This document shows positions 22,276 to 30,939 of a stretch of DNA of 64,000 nt, piece after piece (within the stretch, counting starts at the first letter, position 1; each line of letters opens with the position of its first letter). The notes beneath the pieces were generated by a model. The model saw nothing but the letters and a program-made list of their open reading frames with translations, was not told the origin of the DNA and searched no databases. Origin of the DNA: Actinoplanes solisilvae (lineage in GTDB: Bacteria; Actinomycetota; Actinomycetes; Mycobacteriales; Micromonosporaceae); contig NZ_RJAC01000005.1 of the NCBI RefSeq assembly GCF_003999975.1, forward strand, positions 1 to 64,000. The letters are read 5' to 3'. Both the position numbers and the translations under genes were made by a program.

Positions 22276-25200
22276 CCGTGGCGCTCGCGGAGCGATTTCT
22301 GTCGTACCCGCATGGCATGCTCGACCTCATGACGGCGCAGGCTCACAGCGAGGTGCTCGTCGGTCGTGAGGCCGACCTCGCCGCGCTGCGCGACGCGCTG
22401 AAACGAGCCCGCCACGCCGAGCCGTCGACCGTGCTGGTCGGCGGTGAGGCGGGGGTGGGCAAGACCCGTCTGATCGAGGAATTCTGTCGCGACCTCACCG
22501 GCGACCGGGTCCGGGTGCTCTCCGGCCAGTGCCTCGAGCTGGGCGAAGAGGGCCTGCCCTTCGCCCCGTTCGCGGGCGCGCTGCGCGAGCTGGTGCGCGC
22601 CGAGGGCCTCGAGATCCTCGGCGGCCACGAGCACAAGCTGGCCCGCCTGCTGCCCGAGCTGGGCCCGCCGCCCGAGCAGGACGCTCGCCGTGGCCTGCTC
22701 TTCGAGGCGTTCGCCGCCCTGCTCGAGCGCCTGAGCAGCGAGCAGCCGGTCGTCCTGGTGCTCGAAGACCTGCACTGGGCCGATCGCTCCACCCGCGACC
22801 TGATCGGTTTTCTGGTGCGCGGCGCCCGGCTGCCCCACCTGCTGCTGGTCGCCACCTACCGCACCGACGAGCTGCACCGCGGCCATCCGCTGCGGCCCTT
22901 CCTGGCCGAGCTCGACCGGGTGCGCGGCGTGCTGCGTCTCGAGGTCGACCGGCTCGACCGCGAGGGCACCGCCGAGATGCTCAGCCACCTGCTCGGTGCC
23001 GAGCCCGACCCGCGCGTGGTCGACACGGTCAACGAGCGCTCCCAGGGCAACCCGTTCTTCATCGAACAGTTCGCCGGCGCGGCCGACCCGGCCTGCGCCG
23101 ACATCCCGACCAGCCTGCGCGACCTGCTGCTGTCCCGGGTCGACCTGCTGCCCGAGCCGGCCCAGCGCGTGCTGCGGGTGGCCGCCGTCGGGGGCACGCG
23201 GTTCGGCCACGAGCTGCTCGCCCGCGTCGCCGGCATGGACGACGCGGCCCTCGAGTCGGCCCTGCGCGTCATCGTCGCCGCCCAGCTCGTGGTCGTCGTC
23301 GACGGCGACGGGGGCTACGAGTTCCGCCACGCCCTCGTGCGCGAGGCGGTGCACGACGACCTGTTGCCCGGCGAGCACGCCCGGCTGCACGGCCGCTACG
23401 CCCGGGCCGTCGAGGCCGAGCCCCACCTGGTCGCGATGGGCCGGGCCGCCGCCGAGATCGCCCACCACTGGCACGCGGCCCACGACCACCCGCGCGCCCT
23501 GATCACCGCCAAGATCGCCGCCGACGAGGCCAAACTGCGCTTCGCGTACGGGGAACAGGCCTCGCTGCTCGACCGGGTGCTGCGGCTCTGGGAAGAGGTC
23601 GCCGACGCCGAGACCCTGCTCGGGCTCGGCCACCTCGACCTGCTCGAGGAATCCGCGCTGGCCGCGATCGACTCCGGCGAGCACATGCGCGCCCTCAGCC
23701 TCACGCGCGCCGCGCTCAGCGACCTCGACGTCGAGAACGAGCCGCTGCGAGCCGGCCGTCTGCTCGTGCGCCGGGCCAAGCTGCTGCGCAACGCCGGCAA
23801 GTCCGACGGCGCCCCCGAGTGCGACGACGCGTTCCGGCTTCTCGTCGCAGCCCCGCGTGGCGCCGAGCGGGTCCGCCTGCTGGCCGAACTGGCCCACCTC
23901 TACGGCGGCATCGACTACGACCGCGCCATCGAGGTCGCCCAGATCGCGCTGGCCGACGCCGCCGAACAGGGCGACCTGGCCGCGATCGTGACGGCCGAGG
24001 TCGCGTACGGATCGTCGTGCTCCGGCCGAGGCCAGGCCTCCGAGATTCTGCCGATCATCACCGACGCGGTCGAGCGTGCCCGCGTCGTCGGCGACTTCCC
24101 GAGCTTCACCCGCGGCCTGGTCAACCTCTCCGACACCCTGTTCGAGCTTGGCCGCTACGAAGAGTCAGCCGCCGCCGCGGCCCAGGGCCTGCCCGACGCG
24201 GGCCGCATCGGCGTCGGCCGCACGACGGGCGTCTACCTGCTGGCCAACCACGCCGAGGCGCTGATCGCCCTGGGCCGCTGGGACGAGGCCGACCTCCGCC
24301 TGGCCGAGGCCGCCCGCCTCGACCCGCCCGAGACCCTCGCGCTGCCGTGGCTGCGCCTGCGCGCCCGCATCCGCCTGGCCCGCGGCCGCGACGACGCGCA
24401 GTCCCTGGTCAGCCGCACGGTCGCCTTCCTGCGCCGCCCCTACCTCAGCCACGAAAGCCGCCTCGCCACCCTCGATCTGCGCATCCTCGCGGCCTTCGAC
24501 GACCCCGACCCGGCCCGCGCCGCCGAGGCCGCCGGCGCCGCCCTGACCGACCCGGCTCTGGTCCTGCTCCCGCGCTACGGCTGGTCGATCCTGGCCAACG
24601 CGGCCCGCGCCGCGACCCGGGCCGCCGACGCCGGCCTGACCGCGTCGGTCGCCGCCGCGGCCGCTGGGCTGCCCCAGCGCTACCCGGCCGACATCGCGTT
24701 CGCGGCCCACGTGCGAGCCCTGCTCGACGGCGGCGAGGCCCGCTGGCGCGAGGCCGTCGAGGCGTGGCGGGTCGACGGTCAGCGGCACGAGCTGGCCTGC
24801 GCCCTGCTGGGCCTGGCCGAAGCGCAGGCCGCTGCCCGGGGCTCGGCCGACGGCACATCGCGTTCCTCGGTGGGGGCCGCTTCCCGTTCCCCGGCGGGCG
24901 CCGCTTCTCGTTCCGCCGCCGCCGGCTCGAGTTCTGCGGCCTACGGTGAGCGGGCGAATCCGGCCGAGGCGATCGCGGAAGCCTTGGCGATCGCCACGGC
25001 CCTGGGCGCGACCCCGCTGATCGAGGCGGCCGACACCCTCTCGCGCCGGCTGGGCATCCGGTCGTCGGCGCCGGCCGCCGAACGCGACGAGGTGCTGACC
25101 GCGCGGGAACGCGAGGTGCTGCGCCTGGTCGCCGAGGGCCACAGCAACAGCCGCATCGCCGCCGACCTCTACATCTCACCCAAGACGGCGAGCGTCCACG

Positions 25201-25286
25201 TCTCCCGCATCATCGCCAAGCTCGAGGTCACCAACCGCGGCGAGGCGGCCGCCGTCGCCCGCCGCCTCGGCCTGCTAAACGACTGA
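22272..25286 (+). CDS. LuxR-family ATPase transcriptional regulator (LAL type)
   Basis: This 1004-residue protein starts at GTG 22272; ATG codons at 22314 and 22329 are alternatives. It has an N-terminal AAA/STAND ATPase with Walker A GGEAGVGKTRLIEEF (about residue 57) and Walker B VVLVLEDLHWAD (about 160). A long TPR-like helical region (about 400-880) follows. A Ser/Ala-rich low-complexity linker lies near 855-895. The C-terminal LuxR helix-turn-helix is LTAREREVLRLVAEGHSNSR through SPKTASVHVSRI. Such regulators are often pathway activators; no obvious target cluster lies next to it. Confidence 0.92.
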   Translation: MTVALAERFLSYPHGMLDLMTAQAHSEVLVGREADLAALRDALKRARHAEPSTVLVGGEAGVGKTRLIEEFCRDLTGDRVRVLSGQCLELGEEGLPFAPFAGALRELVRAEGLEILGGHEHKLARLLPELGPPPEQDARRGLLFEAFAALLERLSSEQPVVLVLEDLHWADRSTRDLIGFLVRGARLPHLLLVATYRTDELHRGHPLRPFLAELDRVRGVLRLEVDRLDREGTAEMLSHLLGAEPDPRVVDTVNERSQGNPFFIEQFAGAADPACADIPTSLRDLLLSRVDLLPEPAQRVLRVAAVGGTRFGHELLARVAGMDDAALESALRVIVAAQLVVVVDGDGGYEFRHALVREAVHDDLLPGEHARLHGRYARAVEAEPHLVAMGRAAAEIAHHWHAAHDHPRALITAKIAADEAKLRFAYGEQASLLDRVLRLWEEVADAETLLGLGHLDLLEESALAAIDSGEHMRALSLTRAALSDLDVENEPLRAGRLLVRRAKLLRNAGKSDGAPECDDAFRLLVAAPRGAERVRLLAELAHLYGGIDYDRAIEVAQIALADAAEQGDLAAIVTAEVAYGSSCSGRGQASEILPIITDAVERARVVGDFPSFTRGLVNLSDTLFELGRYEESAAAAAQGLPDAGRIGVGRTTGVYLLANHAEALIALGRWDEADLRLAEAARLDPPETLALPWLRLRARIRLARGRDDAQSLVSRTVAFLRRPYLSHESRLATLDLRILAAFDDPDPARAAEAAGAALTDPALVLLPRYGWSILANAARAATRAADAGLTASVAAAAAGLPQRYPADIAFAAHVRALLDGGEARWREAVEAWRVDGQRHELACALLGLAEAQAAARGSADGTSRSSVGAASRSPAGAASRSAAAGSSSAAYGERANPAEAIAEALAIATALGATPLIEAADTLSRRLGIRSSAPAAERDEVLTAREREVLRLVAEGHSNSRIAADLYISPKTASVHVSRIIAKLEVTNRGEAAAVARRLGLLND

Positions 25287-25556
25287 ACCTCGCGAGCCAG
25301 ATCCGGCGGCCGGCAACGCCGGTGGCTTGATGCCGAGCCGGCGCAGGGCGTGTGCCTGCACCGATCGCACCTGGTTGCAGCCGAAGGTTCCGTCCGGTCG
25401 CTGGACGCGGTAGAGATCGAACCGGACTTCACCGGGCTCGAAGGGATACCAGTCGATGCCCCAGCTTCGCAGTCAACGCTCCCAGTGGCGATGCCACTCC
25501 CGGGTGGACACGCCGCCCTCGCTTCTCTGCACGACCACCCACTCCGACCGGCTCAT
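25275..25556 (-). pseudogene. Small ORF interrupted by an in-frame TGA
   Basis: From ATG 25556 the minus strand reads 27 residues (MSRSEWVVVQRSEGG...), then TGA at 25475-25473, and the same frame continues for 65 more codons of coherent sequence (GIDWYPFEPGEVRFDLYRVQ, then DGTFGCNQVRSVQAHALRRL) to TAG at 25277-25275. The tail overlaps the end of the regulator gene. Either a single nonsense change has split a 93-residue gene, or the second part is used alone. No family recognised. Confidence 0.4.
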
Positions 25557-25638
25557 CGCCCGAGGTTATCGCCGGGAGGCGGCGCAGCACAGTGCGCAGC
25601 GAAGTCGAAGGCCGCCGACGGCGTTCGGTGGCTGTCCC

Positions 25639-25890
25639 CTACAGCCGCGCCTCGGCGTGGAGGATGTGGCTGTTGGGGCTTACGTGGGCGGTCAGGTGCC
25701 AGCCGAGTGGGGCTACCGCGGCGGTCAGTTCCGTTGGCTGCCAGAAGCGCTTCACGATGCGGAACTCGCGGCCGTCGTTGAGGATCCGGTTCTGGACGTG
25801 GCCGGGCAGCTCGGCGTCGTGGTGGCTGTCGATCAGGTGGACGCGGCCGCCGGGACGCAACGCTGAGGCGACCCTGGACCCGTTTTCGTG
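25639..25890 (-). pseudogene. C-terminal fragment of a SAM methyltransferase
   Basis: The frame reads GSRVASALRPGGRVHLIDSH, the post-motif-III region of class I SAM-dependent methyltransferases, and continues to a normal-looking C-terminus WQPTELTAAVAPLGWHL ... HAEARL. The SAM-binding motif I and the whole N-terminal half are missing, replaced by the end of the next gene at 25895. It is a 5'-truncated remnant of about 80 codons. Confidence 0.6.
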
Positions 25891-25894
25891 GGCC

Positions 25895-26896
25895 CTACGG
25901 CTCGCGGATCGTGCGGAGCACGCGGACCAGCAGGAATCCGCCGCCGCCGATCAGGAGAAGGCCCATGGAGGTGGCGAGAATGCTGCCGGTGCTCATGCCA
26001 CGGGCGGCGGTGGCGGCCTCGGCGGTCGCGGTGGCGGTGGGTGGCGCGAACATGGCGGGAGCATCTCCGGCGTCGGTCGTGGTGGTCGCGGTGGGAGCGG
26101 CCGCCGCCGAGGGAGCTTCCGGTGCGGCGGTGACGGCCCGGGTCGGAAGAGCGGCGGCGGGGGCGGTGGGCTGCTGCGCCGGTGTGGTGGTGCAGCCGGC
26201 CTCGGGCGGGCGCCAGCTCCCGACGTACGTGGTGAAGGTGTTGTCTCTGATCGTCAGGGTGCCGCCGGCGGGGGCGCGGACCGTTTTGGAGCGGCCGGGA
26301 GCCAGGCGCGTGAGGCGGCCGCTGATCAGGAACGCGGCGTTGACGTTGGCGGTCGCGCCGTTGGCGAGCGTGGCCGTGTAGGAGCCGTCGCACGCGTTGG
26401 TGAAGGTGACCTTGGGGGCGGGCGCGCACTCGGCCGAGCCGCCCGTGTAGAGCGCCTGGGGGCCGGAGGAGCGGCTGCCCGGGGCTCCCAAGGTCTTCGA
26501 TCCGTACGGGTTGGCCGCGCTGGTGACCTCTTCGAGCAGCTCGGTGCCGGTGACGGCGACGACCTGGGCGAAGCAGGGCGGGACCACGACGTCGAGGGTG
26601 ACGCTGCGGGCCGCCGAGGTGATGGACGCGCGGTCGCTGGAGTAGGTGAACTGGCCCGCGTTGCCTCCGGGGGCGCCGGCCGTGTACGCGATCAAGCCGA
26701 ACGATTGGGTCTGACCAGGGCAGAGCGGGCGTACGGCGGTGATCGTGGCGCGGCCGTTGCCACCGTTGAAGGTGTGGCGGTAGGTGGCTGACGACGCGCC
26801 GACGCAGGTCTCGGCCGCGGCGGCCAGGGCCACGGGGGCACCGAACGTGGTGGCCGGCGTTGCCACCGCGGCGAGCAGGAACATGAACCGGCGCAC
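25895..26896 (-). CDS. Secreted, membrane-anchored surface protein
   Basis: The 333-residue protein is read from GTG 26896, preceded by GGGAGGTC; the upstream ATG at 26971 lacks a ribosome site. It has a signal peptide (RRFMFLLAAVATPATTFGAP), two beta-rich repeats of about 90 residues with paired cysteines, a Pro/Ala/Thr-rich stalk (about 240-295), and a C-terminal membrane helix, ILATSMGLLLIGGGGFLLV, with a basic tail. There is no LPxTG sortase motif. The design is that of a stalked surface protein; the ligand is unknown. Confidence 0.7.
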   Translation of the reverse strand: MRRFMFLLAAVATPATTFGAPVALAAAAETCVGASSATYRHTFNGGNGRATITAVRPLCPGQTQSFGLIAYTAGAPGGNAGQFTYSSDRASITSAARSVTLDVVVPPCFAQVVAVTGTELLEEVTSAANPYGSKTLGAPGSRSSGPQALYTGGSAECAPAPKVTFTNACDGSYTATLANGATANVNAAFLISGRLTRLAPGRSKTVRAPAGGTLTIRDNTFTTYVGSWRPPEAGCTTTPAQQPTAPAAALPTRAVTAAPEAPSAAAAPTATTTTDAGDAPAMFAPPTATATAEAATAARGMSTGSILATSMGLLLIGGGGFLLVRVLRTIREP

Positions 26897-27025
26897 TGGC
26901 TGACCTCCCTCGCTGCGTTCGCTCCCCTCGTTCCACAGCATCGGCTGACATGTCCGACTTGCTGAGGACAAGGCCCTCCGGAGGCGGGAAGCGAGGGGAG
27001 ATCGGGGAAGCGAGGGGCGAAAAGG

Positions 27026-27055
27026 TGATGCCCCGGCCTTAGGGCCGGGGCATCA
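27026..27055 (-). terminator. lipA terminator
   Basis: A perfect 13-bp stem (TGATGCCCCGGCC, 27026-27038, with 27043-27055) closes a 4-base loop. On the minus strand it is followed by CCTTTTCG. It lies 15 bp beyond the lipA stop. Confidence 0.85.
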
Positions 27056-27069
27056 GGTGGAGATCGGGA

Positions 27070-27993
27070 TCAGCCGCGGGCCTCGAGGGCCTGCTTGTAG
27101 AGGCGGCCGGCGCGGTAGGACGAGCGGACCAGCGGGCCGCTCATGACGCCGGCGAAGCCGATCTGCTCGGCCTCTTCCTTCAGCTCGACGAACTCCTCGG
27201 GCTTGACCCAGCGCTCGACCGGGTGGTGGCGAGGCGTCGGGCGCAAGTATTGCGTGATGGTCACCAGCTCGCAGCCCGCGTTGTGCAGGTCGCGCAGCGC
27301 CTGGGAGATCTCGGCCCGTTCCTCGCCCATGCCGAGGATCAGGTTGCTCTTGGTCACCAGGTCGGCGGCGCGCGCCTGGGTGATGACGTCGAGTGAGCGC
27401 TCGTAGCGGAAGCCGGGACGGATGCGCTTGAAGATGCGCGGGACCGTCTCGACGTTGTGCGCCAGCACCTCGGGCGCCGACCCGAAGACCTCGGCGAGCT
27501 GTTCGGGCTCGCCGTTGAAGTCGGGGATCAGCAGCTCGACGCCGCAGCCGGGCTGGAGCTTGTGGATCTGGCGGACCGTTTCGGCGTAGAGCCACGCGCC
27601 GCCGTCGGGCAGGTCGTCGCGGGCCACGCCGGTGACGGTCGCGTATTTGAGGCCCATCGTCGCGACGGACTCGCCGACGCGGCGGGGCTCGTCAGCGTCG
27701 AACTCGGCGGGCTTGCCGGTGTCGATCTGACAGAAGTCACAGCGCCTGGTGCATTGGTCGCCACCGATGAGGAAGGTCGCCTCGCGGTCTTCCCAACATT
27801 CGTAGATGTTGGGACACCCGGCCTCTTGGCACACCGTGTGCAGGCCCTCGCGCTGCACGAGGCCGCGCATCTGGGTGTATTCCGGGCCCATCTTGGCTTT
27901 GACCTTGATCCACGGCGGCTTCCGCTCGATGGGAGTTTCGGCGTTGCGCGCTTCGATGCGCAGCATGCGGCGGCCCTCTGGAGCGATAGTCAC
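27070..27993 (-). CDS. lipA: Lipoyl synthase
   Basis: This is a 307-residue radical SAM enzyme that inserts two sulfurs into octanoyl groups on lipoyl domains. Both iron-sulfur sites are intact: the auxiliary cluster Cys55, Cys60 and Cys66 ([13 protein letters not shown]) and the radical SAM cluster CTRRCDFC (Cys81, 85, 88). The closing serine that ligates the auxiliary cluster is in [12 protein letters not shown]. It works after LipB (30939-31583) on proteins such as SucB (34468-36294). A TGTGA-N6-TCACA palindrome lies 69 bp upstream of its start. Confidence 0.97.
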   Translation of the reverse strand: MTIAPEGRRMLRIEARNAETPIERKPPWIKVKAKMGPEYTQMRGLVQREGLHTVCQEAGCPNIYECWEDREATFLIGGDQCTRRCDFCQIDTGKPAEFDADEPRRVGESVATMGLKYATVTGVARDDLPDGGAWLYAETVRQIHKLQPGCGVELLIPDFNGEPEQLAEVFGSAPEVLAHNVETVPRIFKRIRPGFRYERSLDVITQARAADLVTKSNLILGMGEERAEISQALRDLHNAGCELVTITQYLRPTPRHHPVERWVKPEEFVELKEEAEQIGFAGVMSGPLVRSSYRAGRLYKQALEARG

Positions 27994-28061
27994 GGGGTCG
28001 AGGTTACGCCTGCGAGGGTCCCTGCCTAGACAGGGGCGACGAGGCTCACTTGAACCTGTTC

Positions 28062-28077
28062 TGTGACCGCCGTCACA
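28062..28077. promoter_or_regulatory. Perfect CRP-type palindrome between lipA and aspS
   Basis: TGTGACCGCCGTCACA is a perfect 16-bp palindrome matching TGTGA-N6-TCACA, the consensus of the CRP family in both E. coli and mycobacteria. It lies between the divergent lipA (start 27993) and the T-box leader of aspS. It could act on either promoter. Confidence 0.65.
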
Positions 28078-28129
28078 TCGTACGGGTCAATTCGCTTTCG
28101 CGCCCTGGTCGCCTGCTGTTAACGTGCCG

Positions 28130-28357
28130 CCCACGGCAGTGAGGGAACCGAGTAACGCCCCGACCCGCCGGCCGAGAGAGCCACCGATCGCTGTGAGGTG
28201 GCCCGTGCGCCGGGGCGTGAAGACACTCCTGAGCCGAGCATGACAAGAGGCGCCCGCGGGTCGGTTGAGCCCAGTGGCGCGAAGGTGTGGTGGCACCGCG
28301 AGGATCCCGCTCGCCCACACCTCCCTGGGGCCGCGTTGCAGCTTTTCTCCAGGAGGT
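28130..28357 (+). promoter_or_regulatory. T-box riboswitch (translational type) for aspartyl-tRNA synthetase
   Basis: The leader ends with the T-box sequence GGTGGCACCGCG (bulge 28291-28300) inside an antisequestrator stem formed by GGTGTGG (28284-28290) and CCACACC (about 28315-28321). Stem I has the GAGTA element (28150-28154), stem pairing GCCCCG with CGGGGC, an AGAGAG motif, and a specifier loop GAAGACAC with GAC (Asp) at 28222-28224. The bulge TGGC pairs with a GCCA tRNA end, as expected for G73 of tRNA-Asp. ACCTCCCTGG (28319-28328) can mask the ribosome site CCAGGAGGT (28349-28357), so control is by translation. Confidence 0.87.
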
Positions 28358-28364
28358 CGACACC

Positions 28365-29630
28365 ATGCAGCGCATCCTCTCCAGCCGTCTCAAGGCCCAC
28401 GTTCACGAGACCGTGACCGTCGCCGGCTGGATCCACCGCCGCCGCCTGCTCAAATCGGTGGCGTTCCTCATCGTCCGCGACGCCGAGGGGCTCAGTCAGG
28501 TCGTTGTGGACGACCCGGCGACGCGGGCCCAGCTCGAAGGGCTCACCGAGGAGAGCGTCGTCGCCGTGACCGCCACGGTCACGCCCAACGACCAGGCTCC
28601 GGACGGGATCGAGCTCACCGGGCCGACGATCCGGGCGCTCTCCACAGTGACCGAATCGTTACCGTTCGAATTGCACCGTCCGGCGCTGGGCGCCACTTTG
28701 CCCACCCAGCTCGACCACGCGGCCCTCGCGCTGCGGCATCCGGCCCGCCGGGCGAGCCTGCGCATCGCGGCGGCGGCGACGGCCGGGTTCCGGGCGGCGC
28801 TGAGCGAGCAGCGCTTCGTCGAGATCCAGACGCCGAAGATCGTGGCGTCGGCCACCGAGTCGGGCGCGAACGTCTTCGCCCTCGACTACTTCGGCCGGCC
28901 GGCCTACCTCGCCCAGTCGCCGCAGTTCTACAAGCAGGTGATGGTCGGCGTCTTCGAGCGGGTCTTCGAGGTGGGCCCGGTCTTCCGCGCCGAACCGAGC
29001 GACACCGCGCGGCACCTGGCCCAGTACACGTCGCTCGACGCCGAGATGGGGTTCATCGACGACCACCGCGACGTGATGGCCACCCTCACCCGCACGCTCA
29101 CCGTCATGATGGCCACCATCACGGCGCGTGCGCGGTTCGCTACCCCGCGGGTGCCGTCGGAGATCCCCGCCGTGCACTTCAGCGAGGCGCTGCGGATCGC
29201 CGGAGCGCCTGCCGACGAGCCCGACCTGGCGCCGGCGCACGAGCGGGCGCTGGGCGAGTGGGCGCTGCGCGAGCACGGATCGGACTTCGTCTACGTGACC
29301 GGCTATCCGATGCGTAAGCGGCCGTTCTACACCCACCCCGACCCGGCCGACCCGCAGTGGTCGAACGGCTTCGACCTGCTCTTCCGCGGGCTCGAGATCG
29401 TGACCGGCGGCCAGCGTCTGCACCGCTACGACGACTACGTCGAAGCCCTCGGGAGGGCGGGGGAGCCGCTGGAGCCGTACGCGGGTTATCTCGACGCCTT
29501 CCGGTACGGCATGCCTCCGCACGGCGGCTGGGCCATCGGGCTGGAACGGTTCGTGGGCCGCCTGACCGGAACGGCGAACGTCCGCGAGGTCACCGCTTTC
29601 CCCCGGGACCTGCATCGCGTCACCCCCTGA
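28365..29630 (+). CDS. aspS: Archaeal-type (non-discriminating-like) aspartyl-tRNA synthetase
   Basis: This 421-residue class II synthetase starts at ATG 28365 after CCAGGAGG. An OB-fold anticodon domain, HETVTVAGWIHRRRLLKSVA, is followed by the catalytic core: LSEQRFVEIQTPKIV (motif 1), FEVGPVFRAEPSDTARHLAQ (motif 2) and GGWAIGLERFVGRLTG (motif 3). It lacks the long GAD insertion of bacterial AspRS and resembles the short archaeal or eukaryotic form. Most actinobacteria have a bacterial aspS elsewhere, so this is probably a second enzyme, made on demand under T-box control when tRNA-Asp is uncharged. A role in resistance or stress is inference. Confidence 0.88.
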   Translation: MQRILSSRLKAHVHETVTVAGWIHRRRLLKSVAFLIVRDAEGLSQVVVDDPATRAQLEGLTEESVVAVTATVTPNDQAPDGIELTGPTIRALSTVTESLPFELHRPALGATLPTQLDHAALALRHPARRASLRIAAAATAGFRAALSEQRFVEIQTPKIVASATESGANVFALDYFGRPAYLAQSPQFYKQVMVGVFERVFEVGPVFRAEPSDTARHLAQYTSLDAEMGFIDDHRDVMATLTRTLTVMMATITARARFATPRVPSEIPAVHFSEALRIAGAPADEPDLAPAHERALGEWALREHGSDFVYVTGYPMRKRPFYTHPDPADPQWSNGFDLLFRGLEIVTGGQRLHRYDDYVEALGRAGEPLEPYAGYLDAFRYGMPPHGGWAIGLERFVGRLTGTANVREVTAFPRDLHRVTP

Positions 29631-29659
29631 CGTGTGAGGCGGGTCGTAGAGTCCGAATC

Positions 29660-30778
29660 GTGCTCATCGACCTCGATCACGCGCCGCCGCCGATGGAGAC
29701 ACCGGCGCGGCCTCGGCGACCCCGCCGCTACTGGGCGGCCGCCGTCGCCGTGCTGGTCCTCGCGCTGGCCGGTGGGGCGGCGGCACCGGGCCGCGACGGG
29801 CTCACGCCGGTGCTCACCATCGACGGGCGGGGGGTCTCGGCCAGTCTCCTGACCGAGGAGGCGCTCTACCTCGTGCGGTTGGACGGGCGAGCCGAGGCGC
29901 ACGCGTTGTGCGCCGGCTGTCCGCAGTGGAGCACGAGCGTCAATCCGGGGCAGCGGCTCACCCTGGCCGGGGACGCGCTGATCGTCGACGCCGGTGAGGG
30001 GGCGGTTGCCGTCCTCGACGCGCGCACGGGTGAGCTGCGGTGGCGCACGCTCGATTCCCCGCTGGCCGAGCTGCTCGGTGGGAACCTGATGACGTGGACC
30101 CCCGAGGGCAGCGATCTGCGGGTGCTGGACCTACGGACCGGCCGCGAGCTGTGGAAGCGGCCGGTGGGGTCGTACACCTCGGGCGACTCGCGCGTCGTGG
30201 TCTTCGACGACCCGAGCGGTGTGACGGTCCTCGACGCGGCCGACGGGACGGAGACCGTACGCGGAGATCTCGATCTGCCTCGTCTGAGCGCCCAGGTGCT
30301 CGGCGGCCGGCTGCTCGTGTTCGGCGACGATCACCTGGCGGCCTATCGTCTCGCCGACCTGAAGCAGGAATGGCTGGCCTTCGTCTCGGCCCACGGGGTG
30401 CTCGACTGCGGCGGCCTGCTCTGCGCGGTCGGCCTGACCGGCATGTCGGCGCTCGACCCGGCCGACGGGTCGGTGCGCTGGAGCGACCCGAGATGGATGA
30501 TCATCAGTCCGGACGGCGTGGCGAGCGACGAGGACGGGCACTCGGCGCAGCTCGACCTGGCGACCGGCCGGCTCGTACGGGACTTCGGCCGTGGCGCCCC
30601 CGTCGGCGACCTGGTGCTGCACCCCGAACGCGGCCGCACGACAGTGACCCGCCTGACCGACGGCCGGGTCGTCGGCGTGCTGCCGCTGACGCTGCCCCGC
30701 GCCTGCTCGGTCGCCGGACCCTATCTGGGCTGCGAGCGCCCCGACGTCACGATCACGGTCTGGCAGGCCGGCTCCTAG
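29660..30778 (+). CDS. Membrane-anchored PQQ-like beta-propeller protein
   Basis: This is a 372-residue protein read from GTG 29660. After a basic N-terminus it has a membrane anchor, AAAVAVLVLALAGGAAA, and then a series of beta-propeller blades of the PQQ/quinoprotein-like type. Repeats are seen as AVLDARTGELRWRTL, RVLDLRTGRELWKRP, AYRLADLKQEWLAF and SALDPADGSVRWSD, each with the D-x-x-x-G-x-x-x-W pattern. The propeller lies outside the membrane. No enzymatic residues can be assigned; many such proteins are scaffolds. Confidence 0.75.
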   Translation: MLIDLDHAPPPMETPARPRRPRRYWAAAVAVLVLALAGGAAAPGRDGLTPVLTIDGRGVSASLLTEEALYLVRLDGRAEAHALCAGCPQWSTSVNPGQRLTLAGDALIVDAGEGAVAVLDARTGELRWRTLDSPLAELLGGNLMTWTPEGSDLRVLDLRTGRELWKRPVGSYTSGDSRVVVFDDPSGVTVLDAADGTETVRGDLDLPRLSAQVLGGRLLVFGDDHLAAYRLADLKQEWLAFVSAHGVLDCGGLLCAVGLTGMSALDPADGSVRWSDPRWMIISPDGVASDEDGHSAQLDLATGRLVRDFGRGAPVGDLVLHPERGRTTVTRLTDGRVVGVLPLTLPRACSVAGPYLGCERPDVTITVWQAGS

Positions 30779-30939
30779 GCGAGCACGGCGATGGTCATGC
30801 CGATGACGATGGCCAGGGGCAGGATCGTGGTGCAGACCAGGATGACCCAGGCGACCGGGTGGCCGAAGTTGAGGGCCACCCCGCCGCCACGCTTGGGCAC
30901 GAAGACGCGCTTGTCCTGCGGGTCTCGATAAAGAGGCAT
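30775..30939 (-). CDS. DUF5808-type small membrane protein
   Basis: The 54-residue protein starts [20 protein letters not shown], continues VALNFGHPVAW, and ends in one membrane helix VILVCTTILPLAIVIGMTIA. The DP-x-D-x-R-V-F-V-P-K-R and LNFGHP segments match the DUF5808 family. Its ATG shares a base with the lipB stop (TGATG), and its end overlaps the last 4 bases of the convergent propeller gene. Both overlaps and the clean frame support a real gene although it is short. Function unknown. Confidence 0.75.
   Translation of the reverse strand: MPLYRDPQDKRVFVPKRGGGVALNFGHPVAWVILVCTTILPLAIVIGMTIAVLA

Noticed and set aside
22047..23897. 616-codon minus-strand open frame
   Set aside because: It is antisense to the LuxR-type ATPase, which has Walker and HTH motifs in the right order.
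25352..26791. 479-codon plus-strand open frame, Gly/Arg-rich
   Set aside because: It is opposite the surface-protein gene and the remnant genes, with no domain pattern. High-G+C DNA leaves long open frames on the antisense strand.
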